Counted from the stretch's first letter, positions 25,507 to 36,438 are shown. The stretch is DNA of 44,092 nucleotides from Nostoc sp. FACHB-152 (GCF_014697475.1 NZ_JACJRV010000059.1:1-44092), one strand, 5' to 3'. Notes: a model not told the origin generated them from the sequence alone. Numbers and translations are program-made.

Positions 25507-26544
25507 ATGAGCGGCTTGGATGCCAAGAATTTTTGGAATCGGTTGAATAATTCGGCGTTAGTCCGCTTTTTGCTGTTAGTGGCTGCTGGCTGGGCTTTTG
25601 TGCAACTGTTATCCTACTTTGAAGCAGTCATTGTTATTTTTACATTCGCTGCAATTTTAGCTTTCTTACTCAGCTATCCAGTATATTGGCTACGGCAGTT
25701 TTTACCTCATAGCGTAGCTGTGATTGTCGTCTTCTTACTCAGTATTGTAATTCTGGGAGGATTGATGATCACGGTTGGTATAGCCGTTTTATCCCAAGGA
25801 CAGCAATTAATAAATAGTATTTCTGGATTTTTAAGTTCCCTGGCGCCCTTTTTAGAAAGAGTAGAAGAATTTCTCCGTAACCGAAATCTGCAAATAGACT
25901 TAACTGTCATTGAAGAGCAGTTGCGTAATCAAGCCATATCAGGTTTAGTAACTAGTTTAGCCTTTTTGCAACAGTTATTGACCAATTTCGTAACTTTTAT
26001 TTTGATTGCTGTTGTGGCATTTTTTATGCTGTTGGACGGCGAAAAACTTTGGAATTTTATTTTAAAAATAGTACCTAAACAACGTCGGATTAGATTTACC
26101 AATATTATTAGGCGTAGCTTTTTAGGTTTCTTTCGAGGTCAGCTATTATTAAGTTTATTTTTAACAGCAACTACTTTTGTTGTATTTGTAGTGTTACAAG
26201 TACCTTTTGCTTTATTGTTATCTATAATAGTTGGTTTGCTAGATATTATTCCTGGGATAGGAGCAACTTTAGGAGTTGGGATAATTACGTTAATAGTGTT
26301 ATCTCAAAATGTTTGGTTAGGATTAAAAGTATTAATAGCTTGTATTGTTCTTCAGCAAATTCAAGACAATTTGATTGCACCTCGGATTATGCAAGGTGCG
26401 CTGAATCTCAATCCTGTTGTAGTATTTTTTGCGTTGTTAGTAGGTGCTAGAGTAGCTGGTTTATTAGGCGTTTTTATCTCTATTCCGATTACAGGAGTAA
26501 TCGTATCTTTATTTGAAATTGATGAGATGAAGGCAGAAGTTTAG
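25507..26544 (+). CDS. AI-2E family (PerM-like) membrane transporter
   Basis: The 345-residue protein has about seven to eight membrane segments: two close together near residues 20-60, one at 68-95, then a soluble stretch with GFLSSLAPFLERVEEFLRNRN, and a cluster from 150 to the end. The family's hallmarks LLDIIPGIGATLG and QQIQDNLIAPRIMQGALNLNP are intact. Family members include TqsA and PerM and sodium/proton antiporters, so the cargo cannot be predicted. It is 99 bases after plsC on the same strand, with two HIP1 sites in the gap. Confidence 0.88.
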   Translation: MSGLDAKNFWNRLNNSALVRFLLLVAAGWAFVQLLSYFEAVIVIFTFAAILAFLLSYPVYWLRQFLPHSVAVIVVFLLSIVILGGLMITVGIAVLSQGQQLINSISGFLSSLAPFLERVEEFLRNRNLQIDLTVIEEQLRNQAISGLVTSLAFLQQLLTNFVTFILIAVVAFFMLLDGEKLWNFILKIVPKQRRIRFTNIIRRSFLGFFRGQLLLSLFLTATTFVVFVVLQVPFALLLSIIVGLLDIIPGIGATLGVGIITLIVLSQNVWLGLKVLIACIVLQQIQDNLIAPRIMQGALNLNPVVVFFALLVGARVAGLLGVFISIPITGVIVSLFEIDEMKAEV

Positions 26545-26629
26545 CCATTTTATTTCTTCTTTAGCCTCTAGCCTCCAGCCACTAACCTCTAATGTAAAAT
26601 CAAATGTATACGCAGAAAAACTTGGAATT

Positions 26630-26923
26630 ATGTCAGATTTAAGAGCAGAATTAACAGAAAGTTTGGATGAAGCAGAATGGGAGTGGTTAATTCCTCATGT
26701 ACAACGCGATGCGGTAATTTTGGTAGCGCAGGGGCTAAACTTGTTAGATGTAGGAGAAGCGATCGCTAATGATAACACTCAGTCCGTACAGCAGTGGATT
26801 GATGAGCAATTAATTACCAAACCTTCAGTAGATCAAGTGGGAGAATGGAATGGCGATCGTCAAAAACGATTTAACACCTTGATCATACAACCCTATGTTC
26901 TAGTCCAAGAAATTGCTGCATAA
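26630..26923 (+). CDS. DUF2288 protein
   Basis: The small 97-residue protein carries the DUF2288 pattern: LRAELTESLDEAEWEWLIPHVQRDAVILVAQGLNLLDVGEAIANDN, then VQQWIDEQLITKPS and the C-terminal YVLVQEI. This family is typical of cyanobacteria and proteobacteria and has no known function. It is soluble, acidic and has no metal or nucleotide motif. It is the last plus-strand gene before the convergent YdcF-like gene. Confidence 0.8.
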   Translation: MSDLRAELTESLDEAEWEWLIPHVQRDAVILVAQGLNLLDVGEAIANDNTQSVQQWIDEQLITKPSVDQVGEWNGDRQKRFNTLIIQPYVLVQEIAA

Positions 26924-26976
26924 GCAGGTAATAGAGTAAAAAAGTAAAAGATTGTGTTCTTTTGCCTTTTTACTTG

Positions 26977-27603
26977 TTACCTCATACTCTCAATTCTTGA
27001 TTTACCTGCTTTTTTTCCGTCATCAGCCCCTGTATAACCAGTAGCTACCCATATTAAAGCTCTCGCTCCATCACGGATGGATTTTTCTAAAGGTTCAGGT
27101 GGTTTTTCTGACGGAACTGCTACTGCTTGGAAGTCAATTCCTCGGCTACCTAAGACTATCTCACCGATAACACAAGCACGACGCATATGGAAATCTGAAG
27201 TAATCAAATAAACTCTCTTAATACCGCGAGCTTTCAAATCGTCTACTAAACTGGTAAAATTGGTAACTGTATCTACCGCTTCATAGTCTAAATGTAAACG
27301 CTTAGGATTAACACCTGCTTTGGCAAACACCTTGCGAGTTGAGCTAGGTGGACTACCACCAGTAATCCAAATTGGCAAGTTTGGATACTTACGCACAAAC
27401 TCTGCTGTAAATTTTTCTCTTTCTAATTTTTTGGTTGAACCACCCAATACTAATACCGCTTGAGGTTGTGTGTTTTGTTTTTGGGCTTCTTTATAACCAA
27501 ACCACATTAATAAAGGTAAGGCAAGAACCATAAATCTAAAAGATTTACCTGTAAACAAGAAATTATTCTTCAAGGCTCTATGATTTTGTATACTTAGACG
27601 CAA
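26977..27603 (-). CDS. YdcF/SanA-family (DUF218) membrane-anchored protein
   Basis: One membrane segment (about residues 24-38, RFMVLALPLLMWFGY) anchors a DUF218 domain. The domain begins QAVLVLGGSTKKLEREKF, continues LPIWITGGSPPSS, and has the conserved EAVDTVTNFTSLVDDLKARGIKRVYLITSDFHMRRA block. ElyC, SanA and YdcF of this group affect envelope integrity in E. coli; the biochemical activity is not established. The frame begins at a TTG (27603), with an ATG 24 codons further in (27531) that would cut the anchor, so the TTG is likely. It converges with the DUF2288 gene. Confidence 0.82.
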   Translation of the reverse strand: MRLSIQNHRALKNNFLFTGKSFRFMVLALPLLMWFGYKEAQKQNTQPQAVLVLGGSTKKLEREKFTAEFVRKYPNLPIWITGGSPPSSTRKVFAKAGVNPKRLHLDYEAVDTVTNFTSLVDDLKARGIKRVYLITSDFHMRRACVIGEIVLGSRGIDFQAVAVPSEKPPEPLEKSIRDGARALIWVATGYTGADDGKKAGKSRIESMR

Positions 27604-27805
27604 TATTCTCTAAATAAGTTAAAAACATATGTTAGGTTAGCAGATTTTTGCCAAATCCACCTTATCCTAGCTGAGAAATTTTTCTGTTGATATAGGCTAC
27701 ATTTTGCATAAACCTTATAGGCAAGAATTTAGGAATTAGCTTCAGATAACTTCGCAAGATTCCACAAGACTATCGACTAAGTTTGTTTGAATTTTTATAT
27801 AACGA

Positions 27806-27879
27806 CGGGACTGGTGCGTCTCGAACGCACGACCTAGCGCTTAGGAGGCGCTCGCTCTATCCAACTGAGCTACAGCCCC
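27806..27879 (-). tRNA. tRNA-Arg (CCU anticodon)
   Basis: The minus strand folds as a cloverleaf. The acceptor stem GGGGCTG pairs with CAGTCCC (one G-U), followed by discriminator G. The D arm is AGCTCAGTTGGATAGAGC, the anticodon stem AGCGC/GCGCT carries the loop CTCCTAA with anticodon CCT, and the T arm is GTGCGTTCGAGACGCAC with a normal TTCGA. CCA is not encoded. It reads AGG codons. It stands alone between the YdcF-like gene and the tocopherol cyclase gene. Confidence 0.95.
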
Positions 27880-27911
27880 AACTACGAGGCATAAATATAA
27901 TAGCAGTAGTT

Positions 27912-29330
<1,419 letters not shown>

Positions 29331-30035
29331 ATGACAAATTCAGGCGATCGCGAAAGTCATAACAGCGAAACGAGACAACAAACGTACACCGATAGTTACG
29401 GTAACACTCACACTAACCTGACACGTACCAGTGAGACAGTCAACAATAATCCCAACAATGTGAACTCCTATAGAAATGGTTACGTAAATGGTCGAGAAAT
29501 TGAGCGTAACTACCAACAAGCTAATTTAGCTGCGCGTGATGATGACAATGCATCTCGTGGTTTACTATTGGGAATTCTGCTCACTTCTATTGCTGGTTTA
29601 ATTGTTGGTGCATTTTGGTATTTTAATCAACCCAAAGAAACCGTAATCGAACAGACTCAACCAGTAGTGGCTCCTTCACCTAGTAATGACGTTTCGACTC
29701 CTAGCTTTACCCCACAACCGCAACAAACCACAATTATTGAAAAAACTAGAGAAGTACCTGTTGTCATTCCCCAACCCCAGCAGCAAGCTCCGTCTGTAAC
29801 TGTTTCTCCTTCCTCACCAGAGATTAACGTTACTGTTCCGCCTCAGCAGCCTGCAACTTCAGAAACTCAAACCACTTCTCCAAGTAAGAGTTCTACCGAT
29901 ACGCCTGCTGCTGGTAGTAGAAGTAATACTTCTGAAACTTCTGTACCTCAAAGCTCAGAAGAGTCTAAAAGTACATCCAATAGAGATTCTTCTACCACTG
30001 ATGATGGGCATACAGATAAGAGTAACCCTCGATAA
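29331..30035 (+). CDS. Single-pass membrane protein with Pro/Ser/Thr-rich exterior
   Basis: I do not recognise a family. The first ~75 residues are polar and Asn/Thr/Ser-rich (TYTDSYGNTHTNLTRTSE, NNNPNNVNSYRNGYVNG). One membrane helix runs at residues 77-98 (GLLLGILLTSIAGLIVGAFWYF). The last ~135 residues are low-complexity Pro, Gln, Ser and Thr and are probably outside the membrane. There are no cysteines or catalytic motifs. The N-terminal segment resembles regions of some cyanobacterial general-stress or YMGG-like proteins only vaguely. The gene stands alone. Confidence 0.7.
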   Translation: MTNSGDRESHNSETRQQTYTDSYGNTHTNLTRTSETVNNNPNNVNSYRNGYVNGREIERNYQQANLAARDDDNASRGLLLGILLTSIAGLIVGAFWYFNQPKETVIEQTQPVVAPSPSNDVSTPSFTPQPQQTTIIEKTREVPVVIPQPQQQAPSVTVSPSSPEINVTVPPQQPATSETQTTSPSKSSTDTPAAGSRSNTSETSVPQSSEESKSTSNRDSSTTDDGHTDKSNPR

Positions 30036-30049
30036 AAATTCCTAAATGT

Positions 30050-30078
30050 GTAGAGACGTTGCAATGCAACGTCTCTAC
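30050..30078. repeat. Perfect GTAGAGACGTTGCA palindrome
   Basis: GTAGAGACGTTGCA and TGCAACGTCTCTAC pair perfectly over 14 bases with a single A between. This is a frequent dispersed palindrome in Nostocales. Placed 14 bases after the stop of the 29331 gene and followed by TTTGACT, it may also act as its terminator. Confidence 0.65.
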
Positions 30079-30521
30079 TTTGACTGTTATTGTCATACTT
30101 AAGAAAACTTAATATAAATGTGACCAATTAGTTTAACCATTCTTAAGGTAATTTTCCTGAATATTGCGAGACATTAATGGTGTTCAACTTTAGTAAATAG
30201 CTCTACCCATCAAAAATATAGCGTGCTAGATTAAGAGCAAGGTACAGAAAGGTTAAGTGAAGTTAACAACTTGAAGTTAGAGCCTGTACCTCCTGCTCTA
30301 AGTTCATTGCGATCGCCACTCAACTATTGCATCCTAATGTAAATGTTTTCGCCTTAAGTCTATTGATTTTTTTGGAGGTTTTGAACGTACAGCCAGAAAT
30401 GCCTGCCTATTAGAATCAAGGATGCTGAAGTCTGAGTACAACGATTGCAGAATTTGTCCACATTATTTGAGTTATTTCTTCTGTTTTTTCAATTTTCTCA
30501 AACCATTGCATTGTTAATAAG

Positions 30522-30572
30522 CCGCCAATAAGTTACTGATGTTTATCTGTCGTAACTTTTGGCGGTTTAAAG
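30522..30572. terminator. Strong hairpin between convergent genes
   Basis: CCGCCAATAAGTTAC (30522-30536) and GTAACTTTTGGCGG (30552-30565) pair with one bulge and a 15-base loop, and are followed by TTTAAAGTTTTG. It is placed to end transcripts entering from either side. Confidence 0.55.
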
Positions 30573-30627
30573 TTTTGATATTGAGTTAAAAGTAGACACA
30601 GGGAAGAGAAGAATTAATCACAAATGA

Positions 30628-31479
30628 CTATTGACTAACTAAAGTAATTACAGTTACTTCAGGCGGACAAAAAAAGCGTCCTGGTCGATAAGTACCTAAG
30701 CCACGATTGACATATAACTGATTATTAGATACTTGATGTAATCCTTGCGACCATTCCCAATAGCGTACTACTTTTGAGCAGTCTCCAAATAAAAATGGCA
30801 CCCAACGCCGTAGTTTTTTCGGTACTTGCTTGAGTAATTTTTTATAATAAACAACAAGAGGCCCAATCCCTGGAATGACAATATGACCACCGTGAGTATG
30901 ACCAGATAACTGCAAATCTACTCGCCACTGTTCTAAAATTTTGGCAGTATCTGGGTTATGAGATAAAACAATGCGGGGTGTCAAAGGGTCTACTTGGTTC
31001 ATCACTGGTGTAGGATTAAATTCCCACGACCAATAATCAGCTAATCCTACTATTGGCAACTCTTTACCTAGTGGATATGCTATTTCATTCCACAGAACAT
31101 TTACACCGATACTAGAAAAAGCATTTGTAACTTCTGCTTTAGAGTGACTGTAGTGTATATCGTGATTACCAAGTACAGCATAAATACCACACCGACTTTG
31201 TAAATGTTTGAGTCGCAGGACAAGTTGATGAATTGGCGTAGGATCATCGGTTATGTAGTCACCTGTTAAAACAATTAAATCAGGTTCTAGTTCATTTGTC
31301 ACTGCGATCACCTCTTGTAGCAATTCTTCTGATAGCCGCAAACCATCGTAATGAAAGTCTGATAACTGAATTAATCTTGTACCTTCTAAAGATAGTGGCA
31401 GTTCGGCAATTTTAACCTTTAATTCATCTACACTTAAACGTCCTGTAAACAACCAATGCATAGTACAACATAAACTCAT
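30628..31479 (-). CDS. Metallophosphoesterase (calcineurin-like, YkuE/YaeI type)
   Basis: All five metallophosphoesterase blocks are visible: DFHYDG with D41 and H43, LTGDYI with D74, LGNHDIHY with N105 and H106, LSHNPD, and LSGHTHGGH near 193-200. These residues bind two metal ions in the active site. The order and the GHTHGGHIVIPGIGPLV block fit the YkuE/YaeI subgroup, of which YaeI acts on UDP-diacylglucosamine-like substrates; the substrate here is unknown. There is no clear membrane segment. The ATG at 31479 is first in frame, and MHWLFTGRL six codons later is an alternative start. Confidence 0.88.
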   Translation of the reverse strand: MSLCCTMHWLFTGRLSVDELKVKIAELPLSLEGTRLIQLSDFHYDGLRLSEELLQEVIAVTNELEPDLIVLTGDYITDDPTPIHQLVLRLKHLQSRCGIYAVLGNHDIHYSHSKAEVTNAFSSIGVNVLWNEIAYPLGKELPIVGLADYWSWEFNPTPVMNQVDPLTPRIVLSHNPDTAKILEQWRVDLQLSGHTHGGHIVIPGIGPLVVYYKKLLKQVPKKLRRWVPFLFGDCSKVVRYWEWSQGLHQVSNNQLYVNRGLGTYRPGRFFCPPEVTVITLVSQ

Positions 31480-31701
31480 AAATCAGCGTTTACAGCTTAT
31501 CAGATATAAAAATCTATATTAAAAAAGTGTAAAAAATTAATTAAAATTGTTTTAGTTTATACGGTTATAAATATTACTTGTAGCATTGAGTGGAGCCGGA
31601 GATGCTCCGCCTCTGGGCAATATTTAAAGATTGTAGGACTGCGGGTTATAAGATTGAACCTTTGTAAAATAATTAGTTCTGTGTTGAATTATTAGTTATA
31701 C

Positions 31702-34176
31702 CTATGCTAATTCGTCTGATAAACTATCCGAAATCAAAATACCGTTAGCAGCCGGAATATTACCAGCCACTTCTGGCTCACTAGAGAAGTTTAAAAATTC
31801 TTCATTACTAATTACAGGCAATAATCGGTCATATAATTGCATAGCTTGCAAACAACTATTGATATTAGTAACGGCTGAATTATAAGCATGAATCTTTTCT
31901 TCAACAGCACTAAGCAAGCGGCGATTATTCAAAATTTTCTCCTCGGCTTCTTGTTGCAAAGTCTGTTCTAAATAAACTCGCGCCTGTGGATACTGCTGTA
32001 AAATTTCATCAGCTTGTTCTTCCGCCATTGGTAGCAACTGTGTTTTAAGAATTTGGTTAATAGTTTGACGGAAGGATTTACGAATAGTATTGGAAACTTT
32101 GGCTTCAAAATCTAACTTTAATAATTGCCTAATTGCTGGTTCAGCTTCTACCATGCTTTCGCAGTCATAACTTTGAGAAGTTTGCAGCAAAGTTTGACGA
32201 AATTGATAGATAGAAAAAGTGCCTTCATCATAAAATCTGGGACTTTCTCTAACGAAGCGATCGCATTCTACCCGTGCTGCATTTACTAAAGCTAACGATA
32301 CTTGTTTTTCTACAAGTTTTAACTCTTGTTCAATCCCACTATCATTACCTAATAAGCGATACAACTGGCGATAATATTCAGATTTACGAATTTTCTCCAT
32401 TAAATATTGGAACAAATTCGTAACTACTTGTTCTGAGGAATTTACTAAAATATCTTCTAACTGATTAGATAAATAGTAAAAAGCCTCTACTAAAATTGCA
32501 ATTAATGGTGCTGTAGCATTGCGTGGATGGCTGAGAGTTGCACGTCGATAAGCATCAGCAACAGAAAATGTATCTAGCAATTCATCTAAACGCCGAATCA
32601 TGCGTGATTGCAATTGTCGGAAGTCAGTTTCAAAAGCATCACAAGCACTGTTAATAATTTGGTTGACTTCTTGTGTAATATGTTGGTTAAAGTCTTTTCC
32701 AATTTGCTGTAGTTGCTGATTAAGTCGCTGTAATTCCTGCGACTTCATAGCTTCGATTTCCCTTGGCTGGCTATCTAACTCTCGATAAGTTGACTGATAA
32801 GATTTTTTTAACTTGATACAAATATCTTCTAAATCATCAGCGAGATTTTGAAAAAGCATCGGATGCTTTTCTTCAGTTAGATAGCGAGTAATTGCTGTAC
32901 GGAATTCCTCAATACCACTATCTAAAATCAACTGATTAATTAAAGGTATTCCTTGTTCGCTTAAAATTCTTATGTAGTTTTCATTGGGACTTTCATACCC
33001 ATTTAGAGAAATCCGAAAATTAGTAGGTGAAAGTTTCCCAGAAGTTACACAATAGTTATTGAATGCATAGACAAACTGTGGTGTTTCTTCTTTACCATTT
33101 AAACTTTTAACACTTTCGGCAAATATAGAATCTAAACCAAATCTATTGTGTAAATTGGTCTGCTTAATTAGACTCCCATAAAATCCGAGTAAACCGCTAG
33201 TTTTGTAAACTCTGCTAGTATCCCGAAACTGGCTACTGATTAAATCATCAAGTCGCTGCCTTAGTTGGGTATTGTACCAAGTTTCGTCGATGCGGTTAAA
33301 GACATAAAAGACGCGATCGCGGATTCCGCCATTTCCCCGCATTGTTTCTAAAAGCGCAGTTTCTTCTTTTGTCATATCCCCAGCAGATGCAGGTTTCAGT
33401 ACACACACAACTGCTGATGTATCAGGATGTTGAATTTTAGCGTAGGTTAATTCGGCATCTTTTTCTACTGGTGCATCAATTCCTGGCGTATCAATAATGA
33501 CATTTCCATCTTCTAAAAGGGGATGATTACAATAATATTCAATTCGTTTTAAAACTGCGCTATTACTACCACGTCTTGCATAACTAGCCGCTTCTTTAAG
33601 ATTAGTAAAATTAAACTTCTCCATTGAATATATAGCATTATCAACTGTGTGGATATGGTCGCGGTTTGCTTCATATCCTTGTAGTAACAATATTAGTGCC
33701 TTTGCTTGCTTCGCACGTTCTGATTTGCTTTCACCACCCTCTTGTTGAACAATTGCATCACAGCCTTGATGCAATAAGCTAATTACTTCACTTTGATTAA
33801 TATTAGCTGTTGTTTTAAATCCCAACTGTTGACATAAATAACTTGCTTGTTCACGAATTTCAGCTTCACTGAGAAATGTCAAAACAACTCGTTCTTTCCC
33901 TAGTTCAGCATACTCAATTTTGCATTCTGTACCTGTAGCGTGTCCTTCGGCACTATAAAGTAATTCTTGCTCTAGTAATGCATTAATTAGCATAGATTTA
34001 CCAGCACTAAACGCACCAGCAAACACAATTTCAAATTTCGGAGAAATTGCCTTACCCAAAGAAGTTTGAGCAGGTGTAATATCTTGAGAACGTAAAGTAG
34101 GTTCTTGCTGTAAAAGTTGTAATATTAATTCAACTTGCTCTTTTAGATTTGTACATTGAGCAGGTAGATTTCCCAT
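31702..34176 (-). CDS. Large dynamin-like GTPase
   Basis: The G domain has G1 GAFSAGKSML (54-63), a G2-like TGTECKIEYA (81-90), G3 DTPGIDAP (229-236) and G4 NRID (294-297), with long inserts between G2 and G3. The remaining ~500 residues are almost wholly helical with Gln/Glu-rich coiled-coil stretches, as in the stalk of bacterial dynamin-like proteins. A modest hydrophobic stretch (TAPLIAILVEAFYYL, about residue 555) may be a membrane-contact paddle, but there is no clear transmembrane hairpin. At 824 residues it is longer than Nostoc BDLP1 (693). It could remodel membranes; specific function is unknown. An inverted repeat touches its start. Confidence 0.8.
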   Translation of the reverse strand: MGNLPAQCTNLKEQVELILQLLQQEPTLRSQDITPAQTSLGKAISPKFEIVFAGAFSAGKSMLINALLEQELLYSAEGHATGTECKIEYAELGKERVVLTFLSEAEIREQASYLCQQLGFKTTANINQSEVISLLHQGCDAIVQQEGGESKSERAKQAKALILLLQGYEANRDHIHTVDNAIYSMEKFNFTNLKEAASYARRGSNSAVLKRIEYYCNHPLLEDGNVIIDTPGIDAPVEKDAELTYAKIQHPDTSAVVCVLKPASAGDMTKEETALLETMRGNGGIRDRVFYVFNRIDETWYNTQLRQRLDDLISSQFRDTSRVYKTSGLLGFYGSLIKQTNLHNRFGLDSIFAESVKSLNGKEETPQFVYAFNNYCVTSGKLSPTNFRISLNGYESPNENYIRILSEQGIPLINQLILDSGIEEFRTAITRYLTEEKHPMLFQNLADDLEDICIKLKKSYQSTYRELDSQPREIEAMKSQELQRLNQQLQQIGKDFNQHITQEVNQIINSACDAFETDFRQLQSRMIRRLDELLDTFSVADAYRRATLSHPRNATAPLIAILVEAFYYLSNQLEDILVNSSEQVVTNLFQYLMEKIRKSEYYRQLYRLLGNDSGIEQELKLVEKQVSLALVNAARVECDRFVRESPRFYDEGTFSIYQFRQTLLQTSQSYDCESMVEAEPAIRQLLKLDFEAKVSNTIRKSFRQTINQILKTQLLPMAEEQADEILQQYPQARVYLEQTLQQEAEEKILNNRRLLSAVEEKIHAYNSAVTNINSCLQAMQLYDRLLPVISNEEFLNFSSEPEVAGNIPAANGILISDSLSDELA

Positions 34177-34602
34177 ATAAAATATACTTAGTAGTTTTAA
34201 GTATATTTTAATAAATATCGAATCAATACAACCTCAGTAATTATTCTGACAATTCAATATTTAAACTGATAAATATCTATATGAGAATTTAATTACTTTA
34301 TTATTCGTCAATAAGATAAGACTAATCTGTTCTCTGGTCGTGTAAATAAAAAAATAATTAAATTTATAATTTACTATTTTAATAAGTTATTTTTATGAAC
34401 CATTGATGAGCATTAATGAAAATAGTAAGTAAAATTTAAACTAATAAACTTCAGGTTTGTCCGAAATATAAAAACAAAGTTTTGTATGTCTCTATATCTA
34501 TAACAAGTTTAGATGTACTGCTTTTACATAGAAGTTCATCACTTGTCTATAGATAAACTCTATATTCAGCAACCATTCCAATCATTAATCTAAAATCTTC
34601 CC
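34177..34602. other. Divergent spacer (dynamin-like / GH13 genes)
   Basis: The 426 bases are very AT-rich and must contain both promoters. A perfect inverted repeat occupies 34179-34209. I see no other element and no frame. Confidence 0.4.
34179..34209. promoter_or_regulatory. Perfect 12-bp inverted repeat next to the dynamin-like gene start
   Basis: AAAATATACTTA and TAAGTATATTTT flank a 7-base spacer, ending 3 bases before the start codon. In DNA it could be an operator; in RNA it would fold a hairpin over the region where a ribosome binds. No Shine-Dalgarno sequence is visible there. Confidence 0.5.
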
Positions 34603-36438
34603 ATGCCAGTAAAGCAACTATCACAACTAAATCTAGCTTCTCTTATATCTGATAAAACATTCTATCCATCTCCCATAGCTTGGGAAGATCAGGTCTTCTA
34701 TTTTATGATGCTTGACCGATTTTCTGATGGTAAAGAAAATGGATATAAGGACAACACAGGAAATATTGTTTCTAGTGGTAAAACCCCACCTTTTTCAGGA
34801 GATCAAAACAACGCTACACGTACCCCAGAAGACGCTGCACGTTGGCAAGAAGCAGGAGTAAAATACGTTGGTGGTAATCTTAAAGGATTAATTAGCAAAA
34901 TCGGTTACTTAAAGCGTTTAGGAGTAACAGCGATTTGGATTAGTCCGATTTTTAAACAAGTATCTTTTCAAGAAACCTATCACGGCTATGGTATTCAAGA
35001 TTTCCTTGAAGTTAACCCTAAGTTTGGCAGTAGTGAAGACTTGAAAGAATTAGTAAAAACTGCTCATGATAATGGTATTTACGTCATTTTAGATATTATC
35101 TTGAATCATTCTGGTAATATCTTTAGTTATGAAGCAGGTAATGTTGATTATAATGGTACACCTTATAAAGTTAAGGGATTTAATGACGAAAATGGACAAG
35201 CTAACATACCATTTGTCAAAACAGATCCTAAAAATCCTGCAACTTGGCCTAATGAGAATGCATCTATTTGGCCAGTAGAATTTCAAGACCCATCCATATA
35301 TACCCAAAAAGGACGTATTAGAAATTGGGATGGCTACCCTGAATTTTTAGAAGGAGATTTTGAGGATTTAAAAGATATCCGCCACGGCTTCGGAACTCTT
35401 GATGATTATGTTTCTTCTCCTGCACTTCAATATCTAGCTCAGGTTTATAAATATTGGATAGCATACGCCGATATTGATGGCTTCCGCATTGATACTGTCA
35501 AACACATGGATAAAGGAGCAACCCGCATTTTTGCTTCTATGATTCATGAGTTTGCTCAAAGTATTGGTAAGGAAAAATTCTTCTTAGTTGGTGAGATTAC
35601 AGGCGGAAGACGCAAAGCTTTTGAAACATTAGAAGAAACAGGTTTAGATGCTGCTTTAGGTGTAGATGATATTCCTGATAAACTTGAATATCTTGTCAAA
35701 GGATATCGTAGTCCTAGCGATTACTTTAGCCTGTTTCGTAATTCCTTACTTGTACAAAAAGAATCTCACATTTGGTTTAGGGATAAGGTCGTGACGATGT
35801 TTGACGACCATGACCAAGTTCGTAAAGGGCAAAATAAAGCTAGATTCTGTGCAGATAAGGATGCGTCAAAAGTGGTACTGAATGCGTTAGCACTTAATGC
35901 TTTAACGCTGGGAATTCCTTGTATTTATTATGGCACAGAACAATGCTTTGATGGTAATGGAGGAAGCGATCGCTATTTGAGAGAAGCCATGTTTGGTGGC
36001 GAATTTGGTGCATTTGCTACCAAAGGCGTTCACTTCTTTAATGAAGAAAATTATGTCTATCAAGAAATTGCCAAAATTCTGAAAATCAGAAGAGAGAAAA
36101 AAGCTTTAAGTCGAGGTCGTCAATATCTCCGTCCTATTTCTGGCGATGGCGTAAACTTTGGCTTACCTCAGATGATTGGTAACGAAATTCGTTCTATTGT
36201 ACCTTGGTCACGAATTCTTAGCGATCAAGAAATAGTTGCAGTCATCAACACCGATTATTATCAACCTCGTGAAGCTTGGGTAACTATTGATAACGAGTTA
36301 CATCAAGAAGGTAGTTTCCTTACTTGTATTTACTCGACTAATAAACAACAGCAAGGTCAAAAAGTAAAAATTGAAGCGAGAAATGGTAAATCTGTGAAAA
36401 TTACTGTTCCTGCTGCTGGATTTGTCATTTACGAGTAA
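34603..36438 (+). CDS. Alpha-amylase family glycosidase (GH13)
   Basis: The TIM-barrel GH13 motifs are present in order: region I DIILNH (164-169), region II GFRIDTVKH with nucleophile D297, region III LVGEITGG with acid/base E331, and region IV MFDDHDQ with D404 (the common form is FxxNHD). The N-terminal YFMMLDRFSDGKENG is the usual calcium-site strand, and the C-terminal ~100 residues form the beta domain. At 611 residues with an insertion at about 175-260, it is of the extended type. No signal peptide is visible, so it probably acts on cytoplasmic glycogen or oligosaccharides. Substrate (glycogen, trehalose, maltooligosaccharide) cannot be assigned. Confidence 0.9.
   Translation: MPVKQLSQLNLASLISDKTFYPSPIAWEDQVFYFMMLDRFSDGKENGYKDNTGNIVSSGKTPPFSGDQNNATRTPEDAARWQEAGVKYVGGNLKGLISKIGYLKRLGVTAIWISPIFKQVSFQETYHGYGIQDFLEVNPKFGSSEDLKELVKTAHDNGIYVILDIILNHSGNIFSYEAGNVDYNGTPYKVKGFNDENGQANIPFVKTDPKNPATWPNENASIWPVEFQDPSIYTQKGRIRNWDGYPEFLEGDFEDLKDIRHGFGTLDDYVSSPALQYLAQVYKYWIAYADIDGFRIDTVKHMDKGATRIFASMIHEFAQSIGKEKFFLVGEITGGRRKAFETLEETGLDAALGVDDIPDKLEYLVKGYRSPSDYFSLFRNSLLVQKESHIWFRDKVVTMFDDHDQVRKGQNKARFCADKDASKVVLNALALNALTLGIPCIYYGTEQCFDGNGGSDRYLREAMFGGEFGAFATKGVHFFNEENYVYQEIAKILKIRREKKALSRGRQYLRPISGDGVNFGLPQMIGNEIRSIVPWSRILSDQEIVAVINTDYYQPREAWVTIDNELHQEGSFLTCIYSTNKQQQGQKVKIEARNGKSVKITVPAAGFVIYE

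Larger units (their letters stand above)
30036..30627. other. Long convergent spacer with two hairpins
   Basis: These 592 bases lie between convergent genes. The first part holds a perfect palindrome (30050-30078) and the end a strong hairpin (30522-30565). Between them I see no frame of note, no tRNA and no known RNA motif. The stretch from 30240 to 30520 is unassigned and could hold a small RNA. Confidence 0.4.

Noticed and set aside
36204-36330. Possible carbohydrate-binding domain at the end of the GH13 protein
   Set aside because: The C-terminal ~100 residues fit the ordinary GH13 beta domain. No separate binding module is apparent.
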